Positions 39,370 to 53,144 are shown, numbered from the stretch's first letter. The stretch is 64,000 nucleotides of DNA from Ailanthus altissimus (GCA_946807835.1 OX327697.1:15572001-15636000); one strand, 5' to 3'. Numbers and translations: made by a program. Notes: a model not told the origin generated them from the sequence alone.

Positions 39370-41530
39370 TATTTTTTTTTATAAAAAAATTTATCATGAG
39401 GAAGGCATAACTAAAAATTTGGTAACGCAATTATTGGTACGTTTATTGACACATTCTCTTATATTAATAAAAATATTCCAAAAAGAGGAGTTAAAATATT
39501 AAATACTCTTTAGTTGTTAAATCCAGGTGGTATTGACTTTATTTATTGTCACTTCAAATTGCGTAGTTTGTATTTTGGTTTCTCAGTTTATTAGTTGATT
39601 AAGTATATCTAGTTAGTTTTGACCTTAAGACTTTGTTTTTGTGAATTACAGAACTACACAGTCAGCTCTCCATATTTGATGCTGCAAGTTTCTTTGGACC
39701 TGCATAACTTTTTTTTTTAATTTATTAACTAGTCTTGACTTTCTCATATAGATGATCACTGTGTGTTTCCTCTAATATATGTATATATTTTCATTATGAA
39801 CTAAAATGTTGACAAGATAATGCCAATTGGCAACATAATCACTTTGTTAATGTAAGTAAGACTTCTTATATTAATGTTTTGTTCAAGTTGAATAGTTAAG
39901 TTTACTTACTCAAGTGTATCATTAGAAGACATTTGTAGTCTTTTAAAGTTCAATCAAGTTTATGATTACAAAACATATGTTTCCCAGCTTCTTTTGCATT
40001 ACTTTTTATCCATTAATTCAATTGGTGATTCCATTTTAGTAAATATTGGATCCATTACTTGCCTTCCCATTGATGGTAAATATTTGGGAATACAACAAAA
40101 TAAGCAAATGCTTAATCTTGTTGCAAGCCTTGTGAAGGCAGGCTTTGGTTTGCTTTGTTTCTTATATAGAGTTATTGCTTTTTTTTAGTCTATTCTTTTT
40201 GTTTCACTGATGGTTTTAGTTGTGTGGGTGTTAGCTTGTGAAGAAGACCTTAAATGCTAAAATTTCATCTTGATTTAGTACTTCCATTTATTTATCAAGT
40301 CTTAATGTGCCAGTGTTTGATATCTATAGAATGTGATCGACATTTATCTCTATTAGAATTGAAGGAAATGATACTTTCAATCATTATTTTTTAAGAATGT
40401 GCTTACTATATGCATATTGAATTTATGCTTCTTAGAATGGGGGAGGACCTTAGTGCCTTGTTGCACTCTTTTTATTATACAGTGATCAAAATTCGTCTAA
40501 ATGATTGTGAAAATTATGTTTCTTGTTCTTTTTCCAGAATATGAACTGGTAATCATATTGGAGCATGCATGGAAACTCTCGAGGATAAGTAAAAATGACT
40601 GAAAACAAAAAGACAAGAGGATTGATGGGGCTAACCAAGAGTTTTAATTGATTTATTACTTGATGGATAACAAGTTAGATGGATTATTACTTGATGCATT
40701 AGAAATTTGCTAATGTATTACAAACCTGTTGGATATCAGTTGGATTAAGGATTTGTTGCTAACTGTTGATGTATAATATATTATATTTTTATTTATTTTG
40801 TTGACAATTTATTTTACTTTTATAGATATTTTTTAAATTACTTTATAAATTAATATATAAACAAATATATAAGTGTAGGTGTATTAATTATAAAAAATAT
40901 AAATTATTAATTATAAATATAAATTTAAAAATGATACAAAACTATCACTAAATTGTGATAGATTTGCATGTCACGACATCAATCACATGACATCTTCATA
41001 ACATCATCTCACGTGTATATTCAATTGCTACTTGGAAAAAAAAATATCATAACTTTTTGATATAGTAATTCTATCATAAATTTAACTCTTTTAGTATTTA
41101 GTGATAAATGAAGCCTACTTAAGGTGATAGATAAAATCTATCACAAATCGTATTTTGTGATAGTTTTTTCATTATAACTAAATTCTCTTTTTGTAATTGT
41201 GAATCATAAAATTATGCTAAGTCTTGTTTCCAATATATGAGAAATAATTAAATTACTTCCCTTTTATGAAGGTTGGTTTGTAGGTTTTTGCTTCTTCCTG
41301 AATGCTTTTAATATTCTACGTTTCTATGAAGGATACTTTGGAGATGTGTGATCCTTTTGTTTTATCACTGTTCTTTCATCATATGCTTATGAGGAAGTGT
41401 AACTAATACTTTCCATTCTATAAAAATTCAATATAAGGTGTCATCCAATTAGTAGAGGATGATATTTCCATGTGTTTGGCTTCTTAATTTTTTGATGTTA
41501 TTTCTTCGTCTGATTTTTTGTTGCATTGGG
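39370..41530. other. Interval with no confident gene
   Basis: A short open stretch at 39994-40188 (IGSITCLPIDGKYLGIQQ) is bounded by AG and GT dinucleotides but matches nothing known to me. Between about 40935 and 41180, several CTATCACWAA and TTGTGATAG motifs occur in both orientations, suggesting the subterminal region of a degraded DNA transposon. The remainder is AT-rich. Confidence 0.4.
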
Positions 41531-44500
41531 ATGAAAACTACTGTTGCTTCCTTGGCAAGTTTATCTACTTTTATATTTGCTTCTTGGTATTTAGGTGATT
41601 GTGACTTCTTTAGCTTCTAAACGATTTCTTTTTCTTTGGATAAATAACCCTTCATCCTTTTTTCTATTGTTGTGCAGTCTTCGTTCCATTAGAAGGTTAC
41701 TAATATGAAGTCAGCATGTGTTTGTAGTTTCTTTATCATTAATTTGTGTGCCATGGTCAAGCCTTCAATTAGTGCCTCATATTCATCTTTGTTGTTGGAC
41801 ATTGCTAACAAGAGTTTGACTGCATGTTTAAAGATGAGGCCTTTCAAACTTTTGATTATGATTTCGAGTCCTGCTCCTTTCTAGTTGGAGGATCCATCTA
41901 TATGTATCTACTATGGTTCTATTACTTACACAAGTTCTAGTGACAAATTGTAGTCTTCTATGACTAGTTCGCATTCTAAGGGGAAGTCAGCCATCACTTG
42001 CCTTTTGATCGCAATTCTTGTTCTGTATTCTATATCCAGATTGATAAGCCTTATCACCATCTTCATAATCCTTCTTATGATGTCAGGTCGAGACAGTATG
42101 CGTTTTAAGGGATAGGAAGTATATACCATAATTAGATGTGCTTCAAAGTAGTGTCCGAGCTCGTTCTTGGCATAGATGAGGGCAAGGCAAGCTTCTCAAC
42201 TGTGATATACCATCTCTTGGCATCCAATAATATATTTGTCTTCTTCCTTGAATAATACTGCTTTAATTGCTACTTGGAAAACTACAAGATAAAGAAATAG
42301 TGTCTCATTAAGAAGTGGAGGGGAAAGGAAAAGAGGTTTCCCTAGTTACTCATTTAGGCGCTAAAGCACTTTTGTTTGTTTTGGACCTTATAGATGTTTA
42401 TTTTTGGCTTTAATGGCTTCGAAGAAGAGTTTGTACTTATCGAACATCTTAGAGATAAGCCTATTAAGTGTTGAGATCCTTTCAGTTATTATATGCTATT
42501 CTTTTTGTTTCTATAGAATGGTGGTGTTTCTGAGGGTTTAGACTTACGATGATTCTACTTCAATCCCTCTCGTGCTAATGATATGCCTTAGAAAGGTTTC
42601 GAATGAAATCCCAAAGGTGCATTTAGCTGGGTTTAAGTCCATTTAGTATTCTTATAGGACATTAAATACTTTTTGTAGATCTGCGATATAGTTTTTTTGC
42701 TTTCTTGCTTTTGACTACTATATTATCGATGTAAGCCTTCATAGTCTTTCTAATTAGCTTTCCAAAGATTAATGACATTACACTATACGAGTAGGTTCTT
42801 CATTTAGTCATGAAGCTAGTTTTCCTTTCATCTTTTGGGTTTATTTTGATTTGATTGCATCTACGCATGCAAGAATGATAACCTCCGTATCCAATGGTTG
42901 TGTCTACCATCTAGTCGATCTTGAGGAGTGGGAAGGAACCATTCAGAGTTACTTTATTGTGATATATGTAATCTACACAGGCTCGCCATTTCCAACTTTT
43001 ATTCGGCACAATCATTATGTTGGCTAACCAATTTAGATAATGAACTTCATAATTGAAAGCCACTTCCAGTAGCTTATTAACCTTGTCATTAATTATCTTA
43101 TTCTACTCTGTATGAAATCTTATATGTCTTTGTTTAACTAAGAGGTAGCCTATTTTGAAGCTTGGTTTATGGCTCATTATTTCAAGGTCTATCCTTGACA
43201 TTTCTTTATAGGACTAAGAAAAGATTTCCTAATTCCTTTTTAATAAGATTATTGTCGTTTTTTTTCTCTTCTTCATTCAAATTGATGCCTAATAACATCT
43301 TTTTGTTAGTAGCCAAAAGATATAGTTATATTTCCCGTCTTTTTTGTGTAGCGCAGAATATACTCCTCCCTCAATTCTTCCTCTCGAGGAAAAGCCTTGG
43401 CTATATGTCCTGTAATTGCTATTTGGGAGATGATGCCCCATGTAATGAGGTAGAGAACTCTATATTGCTTAATGGTCCTATTGATCTTTCCTTCTTTTCC
43501 TTTCTCTTTTAAGCTTTCTTCATTTTTTCTTTGGTTTTAATAAGTTAGCATAATATTATTTTTCTTGGATTTATTCTCCCTTAATATCCACTGTTTCTTT
43601 TTCACTTACGAACACACATCTTACTACTTAATGCAAGATGGAAAGGACAACCTTTATGTAATGTATCTAAAACTGCTCAACTATCGCATTGTAAGTAAAA
43701 GGCACATCGACTAACAAGTAGTCTATATATAATCTCTTCCTTGCTGCCAATACTGGTAGGTGATGTATCCATTGACTTGAACTCTTGTTCCTCTGAATGC
43801 AATGAGCTTTGTGTTCCATCCTCGGATATCTTTCTCTTGAAGCTCTATCTCTTGAAGGTATCCCAAAATAATAAATATACATTGCTTCCACCGTCAACTA
43901 AAACATGTCGAGCAATATTTTTTTCTATGTTCAACGTAATTACCAATGGGTCGAGATGTGAAAGCATTATGTCAATCAGGTCTTCCTAAAAGAATAAGCC
44001 TTCTCTTAACTCCTGTTCAATTGCCATAATAGTAGGAGCAAGGTCTTTTCCACTTCAGTTCTCTGTACTTTAGTGGCTCATTTAAACAAAGGCCTCCATA
44101 TCTCGTCTTTACCCTCTCTTTCTGAAGGTCTTACTTAAAATATATCTACGAAATGCTGGTTTACCACTATTATTCCAACCAGCACTTCCATTGAATCTTG
44201 TATAGGTTTACATACTATTTTTGGTCCTTCCATGACTATTAGGCCTTTATCTTCATCCATATTTTCTTTCTAGATTTCTTCTTCCCCTTAATATTGGATG
44301 TCATATAATGATTTATGAATTGCATCCAAAATTTTAATACCAATTCCTCTGTCATTATAACTTCTATCCCGTTGGTTTAGAGTATTTTGCAGCTTTATCT
44401 GTTGTAGTTTTATAAGGTTCTGTCATAATCGGTACTCAGCCAAATATATATTCCTTATTAGGGCATGTATCTTAACAACTTACATGTAAAGAGGAATAAT

Positions 44501-44660
44501 GTTTAGTCATGTCTTTCAGATGTTCGGAAAGTTGTGTTGGCCTTGGCGTCTTAAATACTCTAATATCTTTATATTTTTACTAAATCCTTTTTTGTGGCAT
44601 GTTAATGGGAATAATAGGCTCGAGTGGCCTCTGACACTTATTTATTGCACTTTCCTCGAT
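41531..44660 (-). pseudogene. Degenerate gypsy gag end-protease-RT-RNase H
   Basis: On the minus strand a gag C-terminal piece at about 44280-44620 precedes a retropepsin-like segment near 43850-43960 reading HVLVDGGSNVYLLFWDTF, with the usual DTG/DNG changed to DGG. RT follows. Its N-terminal palm is at about 42890-43010, and the catalytic box, mutated to YIDN, is at 42722-42733 (KAYIDNIVVKSKKA). RNase H linker and core are at 41926-42129 (FPLKRILSRPDIIRR-like, TRIAIKRQVMADFPLE) and at about 41700-41830 (LAMSNNKDEYEALIEGL). Integrase is missing. The matching gag N-terminal half lies at 56105-57144, so the repeat block between them probably inserted into this element. Confidence 0.82.
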
Positions 44661-44679
44661 GTTAAAAGGCATTCTATAG

Positions 44680-44995
44680 AAGGAACAAAGCTACGGTACA
44701 ATTGGTTGACGTAGTTAAAATGACCGGATATAAGGTATTGTTAGTTATTTTAGTTTTTACATACAGACCCCTTATATATTAATATAATTAACATATATAA
44801 TTATATTATAAATTTAAAATAATTTAAGTCCAAAAATAAATTAATAAAAAGAAAATAATTTTATTATAATATTTATTTTGAAAAAATAAAACATATTTTA
44901 TATAAAAATTTATAAACATAAATTAAATATTATTTCAATGATAACAATCAATAAAAAAAATAAAGACAAAATACATACCAAACTTTTACTTTCAA
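44680..44995 (+). repeat. Inverted repeat arm, left
   Basis: It pairs with the reverse complement of 52022-52335. Shared landmarks include ATACATACCAA, TCTTTATTTTTT, AATAATATTTAATTTA, AAATTTTTATATAAAATATG, TTTGGACTTAA and GGTCAYWTTAACTA when read on the minus strand. Identity over the best 100 bases is roughly 85 percent. The match runs directly into the AT-rich array on the inner side. Confidence 0.8.
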
Positions 44996-47880
44996 TTATA
45001 ATAAATGTTATAATTTTAAATTTAATTTATATTTTAATTATATTAAATGTTATAATTTCAATTTTAATTTTAATAACGTCAAATATTATAATTTTAAATC
45101 TAATTTCAATTACGTTAAATGCTATAGTTTAAATTTTAATTTTAATTTTAATTTCAATTAGGTTAAATATTATAATTCTAAAATCAATTTCAATTTTAAT
45201 TGTGTTAAATATTATAAATCTAATTCTAATTTAAATTAAGTTAAATTTTATAATTCTAAAATTAATTTTAATTTCAAATTTAATTACGTTAAATGTTAAT
45301 AATTCTAAATCTAATTTTAATTTCAATTACATTAAATTTTATAATTTCAATTCTAATTTGAAATTCAAATTTAATTACATTAAATATTGTAATTTCAATT
45401 TTGATTACATAAAATGTTATAGTTCTAAATTTAAATTCAATTTCAGTTATGTTAAATGTTATAATTTTAATTTTAATTACATTAAATATTACAATTTTAA
45501 TTTTAATTTCAATTATGTTAAATGTTATAATTTCAATATCAATTTTAATTATGTTAAATATTACAATTTCAAATACAATTGTAATTTTAATTACTTTAAA
45601 TGTTATATTTAATTACAATGTCAATTTCAATTACGTAAGATATTACAATTTCAATTCTAATTTTGATTTTAATTATGTTAAATATTATAATTCTAATTAC
45701 AATTTCAATAACGTTAAATGTTATATTTCAAATTCAAATTTTAATTTTAATTATGTTAAATATTATAAATCCAATTCTAATTTCGATTTCAATTACGTAA
45801 AATATTATAATTTCAATTCTAATTTTAATTCTAATTTTAATTACATTATATGTTATAATTTAAAATTCAATATTAATTTCAATTATATTAAATATTATAG
45901 TTCTAAAATATAATTTTAAATTTAATTTTAACTACATTAAATGTTATAATTACAAATCTAATTTTAAATTTAATTTCATCTACGTTAAATGTTATTGAAA
46001 TCTAATTTCAGTTGTAATTACATTAAATGTTATAATTCAAATCCAATTTCAATTTCAATTATGTAAAAATTATAATTTCAAATCTAATTTTAATTTTAAT
46101 AACGTTAAATATTATAACTCAAATTATAATTTTAATCTCATTTACGTTAAATGTTATATTTCAAATCAATTTTTAATTTTAATTACATTAAATGTTATAA
46201 TTCTAAATATAATTTTAATTTTAATTCCAAATACGTTGAATGTTGTAATTCTAAATGCAATTCTAATTATAATTTTAAGTACTTTAAATGTTATAATTAC
46301 AATTTTAACTGTAAATTCAATTTCAATTACATTAAGTACATTAAATGTTACATTTGAAATCCAAATTCAATTTTAATTTTATTAAATGTTGCAATTACAA
46401 TCTAATTTTAGTTTCAGTTAGTTTAAATGTTATAATTTCAAATATAATTTCAATTTTAATTTTGTTAAAGGTTATAATTCTAATTTTAATTTTAAATTCA
46501 ATTCCTATTATGTTAAATGTTATAATTTCAAAATCAATTTCGATTCTAAGGACGTTAAATATTATAATTTAAATTCTAATTTTAATTAGGTTAAATAATT
46601 TTTATTTTGATTTTAAAATATGTTAAATGTTATAATTTCAATTCTAAATTAAATTTCAATTATGTTAAATAATACAATTCTAATTTCAAATTCAATTACG
46701 TTAAATATTATAATTTCAATTTTAATTTTTAATTTTAATTTTTAATTTCAATTTAAATTATGTTAAATGTTACAATTTCAATTCTAATTTCAATTATGTT
46801 AAAATATTATAATTTCAATTTTAATTACGTTAAATATTATAATTACAATTACAATATCAATTACAATTACGTTAAATGTTATAATTTTGATCTCAATTAC
46901 TTAAGTGTTATAATTCTAATTTCAATTCCAATTTTAATTACGTTAAATGTTATAATTACAATTCAAATTTCAATTATATTAAATGTTATAATTTTAATTT
47001 TAATTACGTTGAATGTTATAATTTCAATTTTAATTATGTTGAATGTTATAATTTCAATTTTAATTACGTTGAATGTTATAATTCTAATTCTAATTTCAAT
47101 TTCATTTACATGTTATAATTTTAAATTAATTTCAATTTTAATTACGTTAAAAAATAAATTTCTATTTTCAATTATGTTAAATGTTATAATTCTAATTTTA
47201 ATTACATAAAATATTATAATTTAATTTCAATTTCCATTACGTTAAATGATATAATTTTAATTTTAATTCTAATTTTAATTACATAAAATGCTATATTTCA
47301 ATTTCTATTTCTATTACGTTAAATGTTATAATTCTAATTTTAATTACATTAAATGTTATAATTCTAATTTCTATTTCTATTTCTATTACGTTAAATGTTA
47401 TAATTACATTAAATGCTATAATTCTAATTTTAATTATGTTAAATGTTATAATTCTAATTCCAATTTTAATTTTATTTACATGTTATAATTTTAAATTAAT
47501 TTTAATTTTAATTACGTTAAAAAATAAAATTATAATTTCAATTATGTTAAATGTTATAATTCCAAATTCAATTTTAATTCTAATTTTAATTACATAAAAT
47601 ATTATAATTCAATTTCAATTTCTATTACGTTAAATGTTATAATTCTAATTCTAATTTCAATTTTAATTATGTTAAAGTTATAATTTCAATTCCAATTTCA
47701 ATTTCAATTTTAATAAATGTTAAATGTTATAATTTTAATTCTAATTTTAATTCTAATTTTAATTTTAATTTTAATTACATAAAATAATATAATTCTAATT
47801 TCAGTTTTAAATACGCTTTTAATTTAAATTACGTTAAATATTATAATTTCAATTCTAATTTTTTTTCATTTAAATGTTAT
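44996..47880 (+). repeat. AT-rich array A1, plus orientation
   Basis: Tandem units contain a 12-base core GTTAAATGTTAT followed by a variable number of hexamers such as AATTTC, AATTTT or AATTCT. Unit lengths I measured are 36 and 42 bases, multiples of six. That keeps frames open over long distances, giving peptides rich in Asn, Phe, Tyr and Ile. These frames are not genes. Confidence 0.93.
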
Positions 47881-48340
47881 AAGAAATAAGTTCAAATTTA
47901 CCATAATGTTTTAGGCTAATTTATAACTTTGCCCTAGTTAGAGATAAAATACATAAGTTTACCATATCCGTAAATCTTTGCCATTAAATTGGATGAAAAT
48001 ATTATCTTTAATAGACAATTACCACTTTACCTTCATTATTTGTCATTTAACCTTAGACACGCGGCACAATTTCACTTGTCCATTGTCATTAAATACATGG
48101 CGCAATCTCATTCGTTTATATAATTTAATATAATTGTTAAAAAGTAATAAATAAATATTTTTTAACAAAGTAATATGTGTCAAACACTGATTAATTATAA
48201 ATTACATATGTCATCCTGCAATTAGTCTATAATTATAATAAATATATTAAAAAATAATTAATTAATAATTAGAAAACCTTCATTGAAAAAATGGCAATCG
48301 GTTGGCAAACATTTTTTTAACGACACTCTGACAATAAAAA
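47881..48340. other. Non-tandem spacer, related to 53968-54140
   Basis: AAATTTACCATAATGTTTTAGGC and following bases align in direct orientation with AATTTTCCACAATATTTTAGGC-type sequence at about 53985, including AGATAAAATA further on. This links the left and right parts of the repeat block. Confidence 0.5.
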
Positions 48341-49264
48341 TGATAATTTTATGAGTAGGAACACATAATATATTAAGTAAGAACACTTAGTATATTAAGT
48401 GAGAACACATAGTATATTAAGTGAGAAAATGTAGTATATTGAGTGAAAATATTTAGTATATTAAATAGAAACATTTAGTATATTAAGTGGGAACCCGTAG
48501 TATATTAAATAAGAATACGGAATATATTAAGTGGGAACATTTAGAATATTGAGTAGAAACACTTAGTATATTGAGTGGGAACACGTTGTATATTCACTGG
48601 GAATACGTAGTATATTAAGTGGGAACATTTAATATATTGAGTGGGAACACGTAGTATATTAAGTGGAAATATTTAGTATGTTAAGTGGAAACAAGTAATA
48701 TATTAAGTGGGAACACGTAGTATATTAAGTGAAAACACAAGTGGAAACACGTAGTTTATTTAGTGAAAACACGTAATATGTTAAATGTGAATAGGTAGTA
48801 TATTAAGTAGGAACACGTAGTATATTGAGTGGGAATACATAGTATATTAAGTGGAAACATTTAATAAATTGAGTAGGAACACGTAGTATATTAAGTGGAA
48901 ATATTTAATATATTAAGTGAGAACAATTAGTATATTAAGTGGGAACAAGTAATATATTGAATAGAAACAATTAGTATGTTAAGTGAGAACATGTAGTATA
49001 TTAACTAGAAACACGTAGTAAATTGAGTGAGAACACGTTGTATATTGAGTGGGAACATGTAGTATGTTATGTTAAGTGGGAACACGTAGTATATTGAGTG
49101 AGAACACGTTGTATATTGAGTGAGAATATTTAGTATGTTAAATGAAAATATGTAGTGTATTAAGTGGGAATACGTAGTATATTAAGTGGGAACACATTGT
49201 ATATTGAGTAGGAATATTTAGTATGTTGAGTGGGAACACGTAGTATATTGAGTGAAAATATTTA
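48341..49264 (+). repeat. 22-bp minisatellite B1, forward
   Basis: About 40 units of 22 bases carry the core AGTATATTAAGTGGGAACAC. Common variants have GAGTG for AAGTG, or ATTTAGT for ACGTAGT. Period is regular with few indels. Confidence 0.95.
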
Positions 49265-50500
49265 ATATACTACGTTTTCCCACTTAATATAATATGTGTT
49301 CCCACTCAATATACTACGTGTTCCCATTTAACATATTACGTGTTCCCACTCAATATACAAATGTGTTCCCACTCAATATACTACGTATTCCTACTTAACA
49401 TACTAAATGTTCTCACTCAATATATAATGTGTTCCCACTCAATATATTATGTGTTCCCACTCAATTTACTACGTGTTCCCACTCAATATACTACATGTTC
49501 TCACTTAACATACTAAACATTCCCACTCAATATACATCATGTTCTAACTCAATATACTACATGTTCCCACTCAATATACTACGTGTTCCCACTCAATACA
49601 CTACATGTTCCCACTTAATATACTAAATGTTCCCACTCAATATACAACGTGTTCCCACTCAATATATTTCTTGTTCCCATTTAATATCATACGTGTTCCT
49701 ACTCAATATACTAAATGTTCCAAGTTAATATATTATGTGTTCTCAGTTAATATATTATGTGTTCCCACTTAATATACTAAATGTTCCCACTTAATAAACT
49801 ACGAGTTTTCACTCAATATACTACGTGTTCCCACTCAATCTACTACGTATTCCCACTCAATATACTACGCGTTCCCACTCAATTTACTATATATTCCCAC
49901 TCAATATACTACGTGTTTCCACTTAACATACTACTTGTTCCCACTTAATATACTACATGTTCCTACTTAATATAATAATTGTTCCAACTTAATATATTAC
50001 GTATTCCCACTTAATATACTAAATGTTCTCACTTAATATACTACGTGTTCTCACTCAATATACTGCGTGTTCCCACTTAATATACTACATGTTCCCATTT
50101 AATATACTTCTTGTTCCCATTTTAATATACTACGTGTTCCCACTCAATATACTAATTGTTCCAACTTAATATACTACGTATTCCAACTTAATATACTACG
50201 TGTTCTCACTTAATATATTCTCACTTAATATACTAAATGTTCCCACTTAATATACTATGTGTTCCCACTTAATATATTATGTGTTCCCACTTAACATACT
50301 ACGTGTTCTCACTTAATATACTACTTTGTTCTCACTTAATATACTACTTTGTTCTCACTTAATTTACTAAATGTTCCAATTAATATACTACTTGTTCCCA
50401 CTTAACATACTAAATGTTCCCACTTAATATACTAAGTGTTCTCCCTTAATGTACTAAACGTTCTTACTTGGCATACTAAATGTTCCTACTTAATATACTA
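49265..50500 (-). repeat. 22-bp minisatellite B2, reverse
   Basis: This is the same unit in the opposite direction, core GTGTTCCCACTTAATATACT. The switch from forward to reverse occurs within a few bases of 49265. Together B1 and B2 could form a hairpin with arms of at least 0.9 kb. Confidence 0.95.
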
Positions 50501-50749
50501 TACTTTTGTCATTTCCTATTATCCAAACTTTTACTTTATTAGCACGTTGTCGATTACCATTGAAAATATGTAATTTAATTTCAGGTGTTCCAATTTTATG
50601 AGTATTCTACATACGTATGGTTTTCATATATGTTAAAAAAAATAACTTACAAACAACATCATGTTCCCATTTAGTATATTACATGTTCCTACTATTTACC
50701 TGTTGTATGTTAAGTGAAATGCAACATGCAACAGTTAGTGAGAACATAA

Positions 50750-51540
50750 GCTAAATGTTATAATTTTAAATCTAATTTTAAATTTAATTAGGTTAAAAAT
50801 TATAATTATAATTTTTATTTCGTTAAATGTTATAATTCTAATTCTAGTTTTAAATTCAGTTTCAATTACGCCAAATATTATAATTATAATTATAATTGTG
50901 AAATTTAATTTCAATTACGTTAAATTTTATAATTTCAATTGTAATTTTAAATTCTATTTCACTTATTCTAAATGTTATAATTCTAATTCTAATTTTAAAT
51001 TCTATTTCAATTACATTAAATTTTATAATTTTAAATTTAATTAAGTTAAATGTTATAATTCTAATTTCAATTTTAATTTCATTTAAATAAATATTATAAT
51101 TTAAATTCTAATTTTAAATTCATTTTCACTTACATTAAATGTTATAATTCCAATTCCATTTTTAAATTCAATTTCACTATGTTAAATATTATAATTCTAA
51201 TTCTAATTTTAAATTAAATTTTAATTACATTAAGTTTTATCATTTCAAAGCTAATTTCAATTTTAGTTATGTTAAATGTTATCATTTCAATTTCAATTAC
51301 GTTAAATGTAATAATTTCTATTTCAATTTTAAATTCAACTTCACTTACATTAAATGTTATAATTTTAATTCTATTTTTAAATTCAATTTCACTTAAGTTA
51401 TTTTAAATTCAATTTCACTTAAGTTAAATGTTATAATTTTAAATCTAATTCTAATTTAATTACATTAAATTTCATAATTACAATTTCAATTACCTTATAT
51501 TTTATAATTCCAATTCTAACTCTAATTTTAGTTACATTAA
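50750..51540 (+). repeat. AT-rich array A2, plus orientation
   Basis: This has the same core and hexamer design as A1, with more AATTTTAAATTC-type hexamers and longer units. It stops abruptly at a unique GC-richer segment. Confidence 0.9.
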
Positions 51541-51835
51541 ACCCTAACGGTGGGGCCTTATAGGGGAGGGCCTAGCCCAATAGAGATAGCACACTCCTCG
51601 CTTCAAGTGCACTCCTATATCGACTGAATCACTCTAAAGGTCTAGTCGGTGGAACTAGTGAACTACACAAACTGGTTAGATGCGTGGAGCAAAGGGCTCG
51701 TAGTACCCCTTCTCTTGATCCAACATTTTCTTCAATTTGTTGAAATAATTGTACAGCTCCGACACACATTGATTTTACATGTTCTAATATCTCGAGTTGA
51801 GATTTCTCGTCATGCTTTTCACTTTACTATGTTAC
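51541..51835. other. Unique GC-richer segment at the array inversion
   Basis: This ~295-bp sequence begins CCCTAACGGTGGGGCCTTAT. It is the only non-AT-rich, non-tandem part of the block and lies exactly where the AT-rich arrays change from plus to minus orientation. A frame at 51649-51897 runs partly into the array and is not recognisable. Confidence 0.7.
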
Positions 51836-52030
51836 TATGTTATGTTAAAATTGAAATTATAATATTTAATATAATTAAAATTGAAATTGAAATTTGAATT
51901 ATAACATTTAACGTAATTGAAATTATAATATTTTACGTAATTAAAATTGAAATTGGAATTAAAATTATAACATTTAATATAATCGAAATATAAATTGAAT
52001 TTGAAATTATAACATTTAATTTAATTGAAA
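51836..52030 (-). repeat. AT-rich array A3, minus orientation
   Basis: The reverse complement of the A1 unit (ATAACATTTAACGTAATTG) is present in a few copies, ending directly in the right inverted-repeat arm. Confidence 0.9.
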
Positions 52031-52335
52031 TTAAATTTGTTGGTATGTATATTTTCTTTATTTTTTATTGGTCATTATCATCAGAATAATATTTAATTTA
52101 CATTTACAAATTTTTATATAAAATATGTTTGATTTATAAAAAAAATTATAATAATATTATTTTCTTTTTAACATTTTTTTGGACTTAATTGAGTCAAAAT
52201 TTATAATTATAATTTTATTAATAGAGGGGCCTTTATGATAAAATCCAAAATAACAAGTAATATCTAAGATTGTCGGTCACATTAACTAACGTCAGCTAGC
52301 TGTATAGTACAACTAACTGTACTGTAGTTAATCCC
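52022..52335 (-). repeat. Inverted repeat arm, right
   Basis: This is the reverse-complement partner of 44680-44995. Its outer end reads TGTACTGTAGTTAATCCC, matching the complement of GGAACAAAGCTACGGTACA on the left with gaps. Confidence 0.8.
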
Positions 52336-53144
52336 TTATTTAGGACACCCATAAAATAACTTCTCCTTATATCATGTAACATGTTTTTACTTTTTACATT
52401 CACAACTTATTATATATTGTATCCCACTTAATGTAGGACGTGTTCTCACTTTTGCACCTTTCACCCATAAATATAAGAGGGTATCCTCACTTATTTATAA
52501 ATTGTAAGTTTGCATTTAACTTCACAAAAAATATAATATAAACAAATGAATGATATTTTATATTTATCATAAATAACCATGGTTAACATAAAAAGTCTCA
52601 CCACATAGCGCTACCACAGGACATCATGTGGTTTTTAAATTTAAAATTTAAAATTTAAAATTTAATCTTTAATTTATTATTAAATTTTATTTAACTTCAT
52701 ACTTAAAATAGTAATTATTTTTCTAAGTTAATAAATAATTAATATTCAATTAGCCACTTTTTATTAAAATTATAAATAAAATTTAAATTAAATTAAATTT
52801 AAAAATATATAACAAAATATTTTAATTAAGCTAAATTAAAGTTTTTGGGTTGTTTTCAATTTTTGACCTTTACTTTTTTTGGGGTGTTTTTATATTTTTG
52901 ATATATATATATATATTTAATTTTCAAGGTATTTATTAAACTATCTTAACATTCCAACTCTTAATTTCAAAAATATATAACAAATTCAAATTTTCATTTT
53001 CCAAAATAAATAATTCACAAACAAATTTCTAATTTTTAAGAATATATTTATAATTTCTAATTACTGATTTATTGTAAAAACATATATAACAAGTCCAAAA
53101 TATATTTCTAACTTCCAATTTTAGATTTGTTGAAATCTAAATTG
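52336..53144. other. AT-rich spacer with a relic B unit
   Basis: CCCACTTAATGTAGGACGTG at about 52425-52444, followed by TTCTCACT, is one-and-a-bit copies of the 22-bp unit in reverse orientation. It lies outside the main B arrays. The rest is AT-rich with a (TA)n tract near 52900-52916. Confidence 0.6.

Noticed and set aside
43162..43512. 116-codon plus-strand open frame
   Set aside because: It is antisense to the gypsy protease-RT spacer and RT start on the minus strand and has no family features.
44661..44669. 9-bp target duplication for the composite element
   Set aside because: Bases outside 44661 and 56109 do not match convincingly in any register, so no duplication is claimed.
45358..47209. 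Long open frames encoding Asn/Tyr/Phe/Ile-rich peptides
   Set aside because: They arise because the AT-rich unit length is a multiple of six, so stops are systematically avoided in one frame. There is no start context, domain or composition expected of a real protein.
48341..50500. CRISPR-like array
   Set aside because: Units are contiguous 22-mers with no unique spacers, and the window is plant nuclear DNA.
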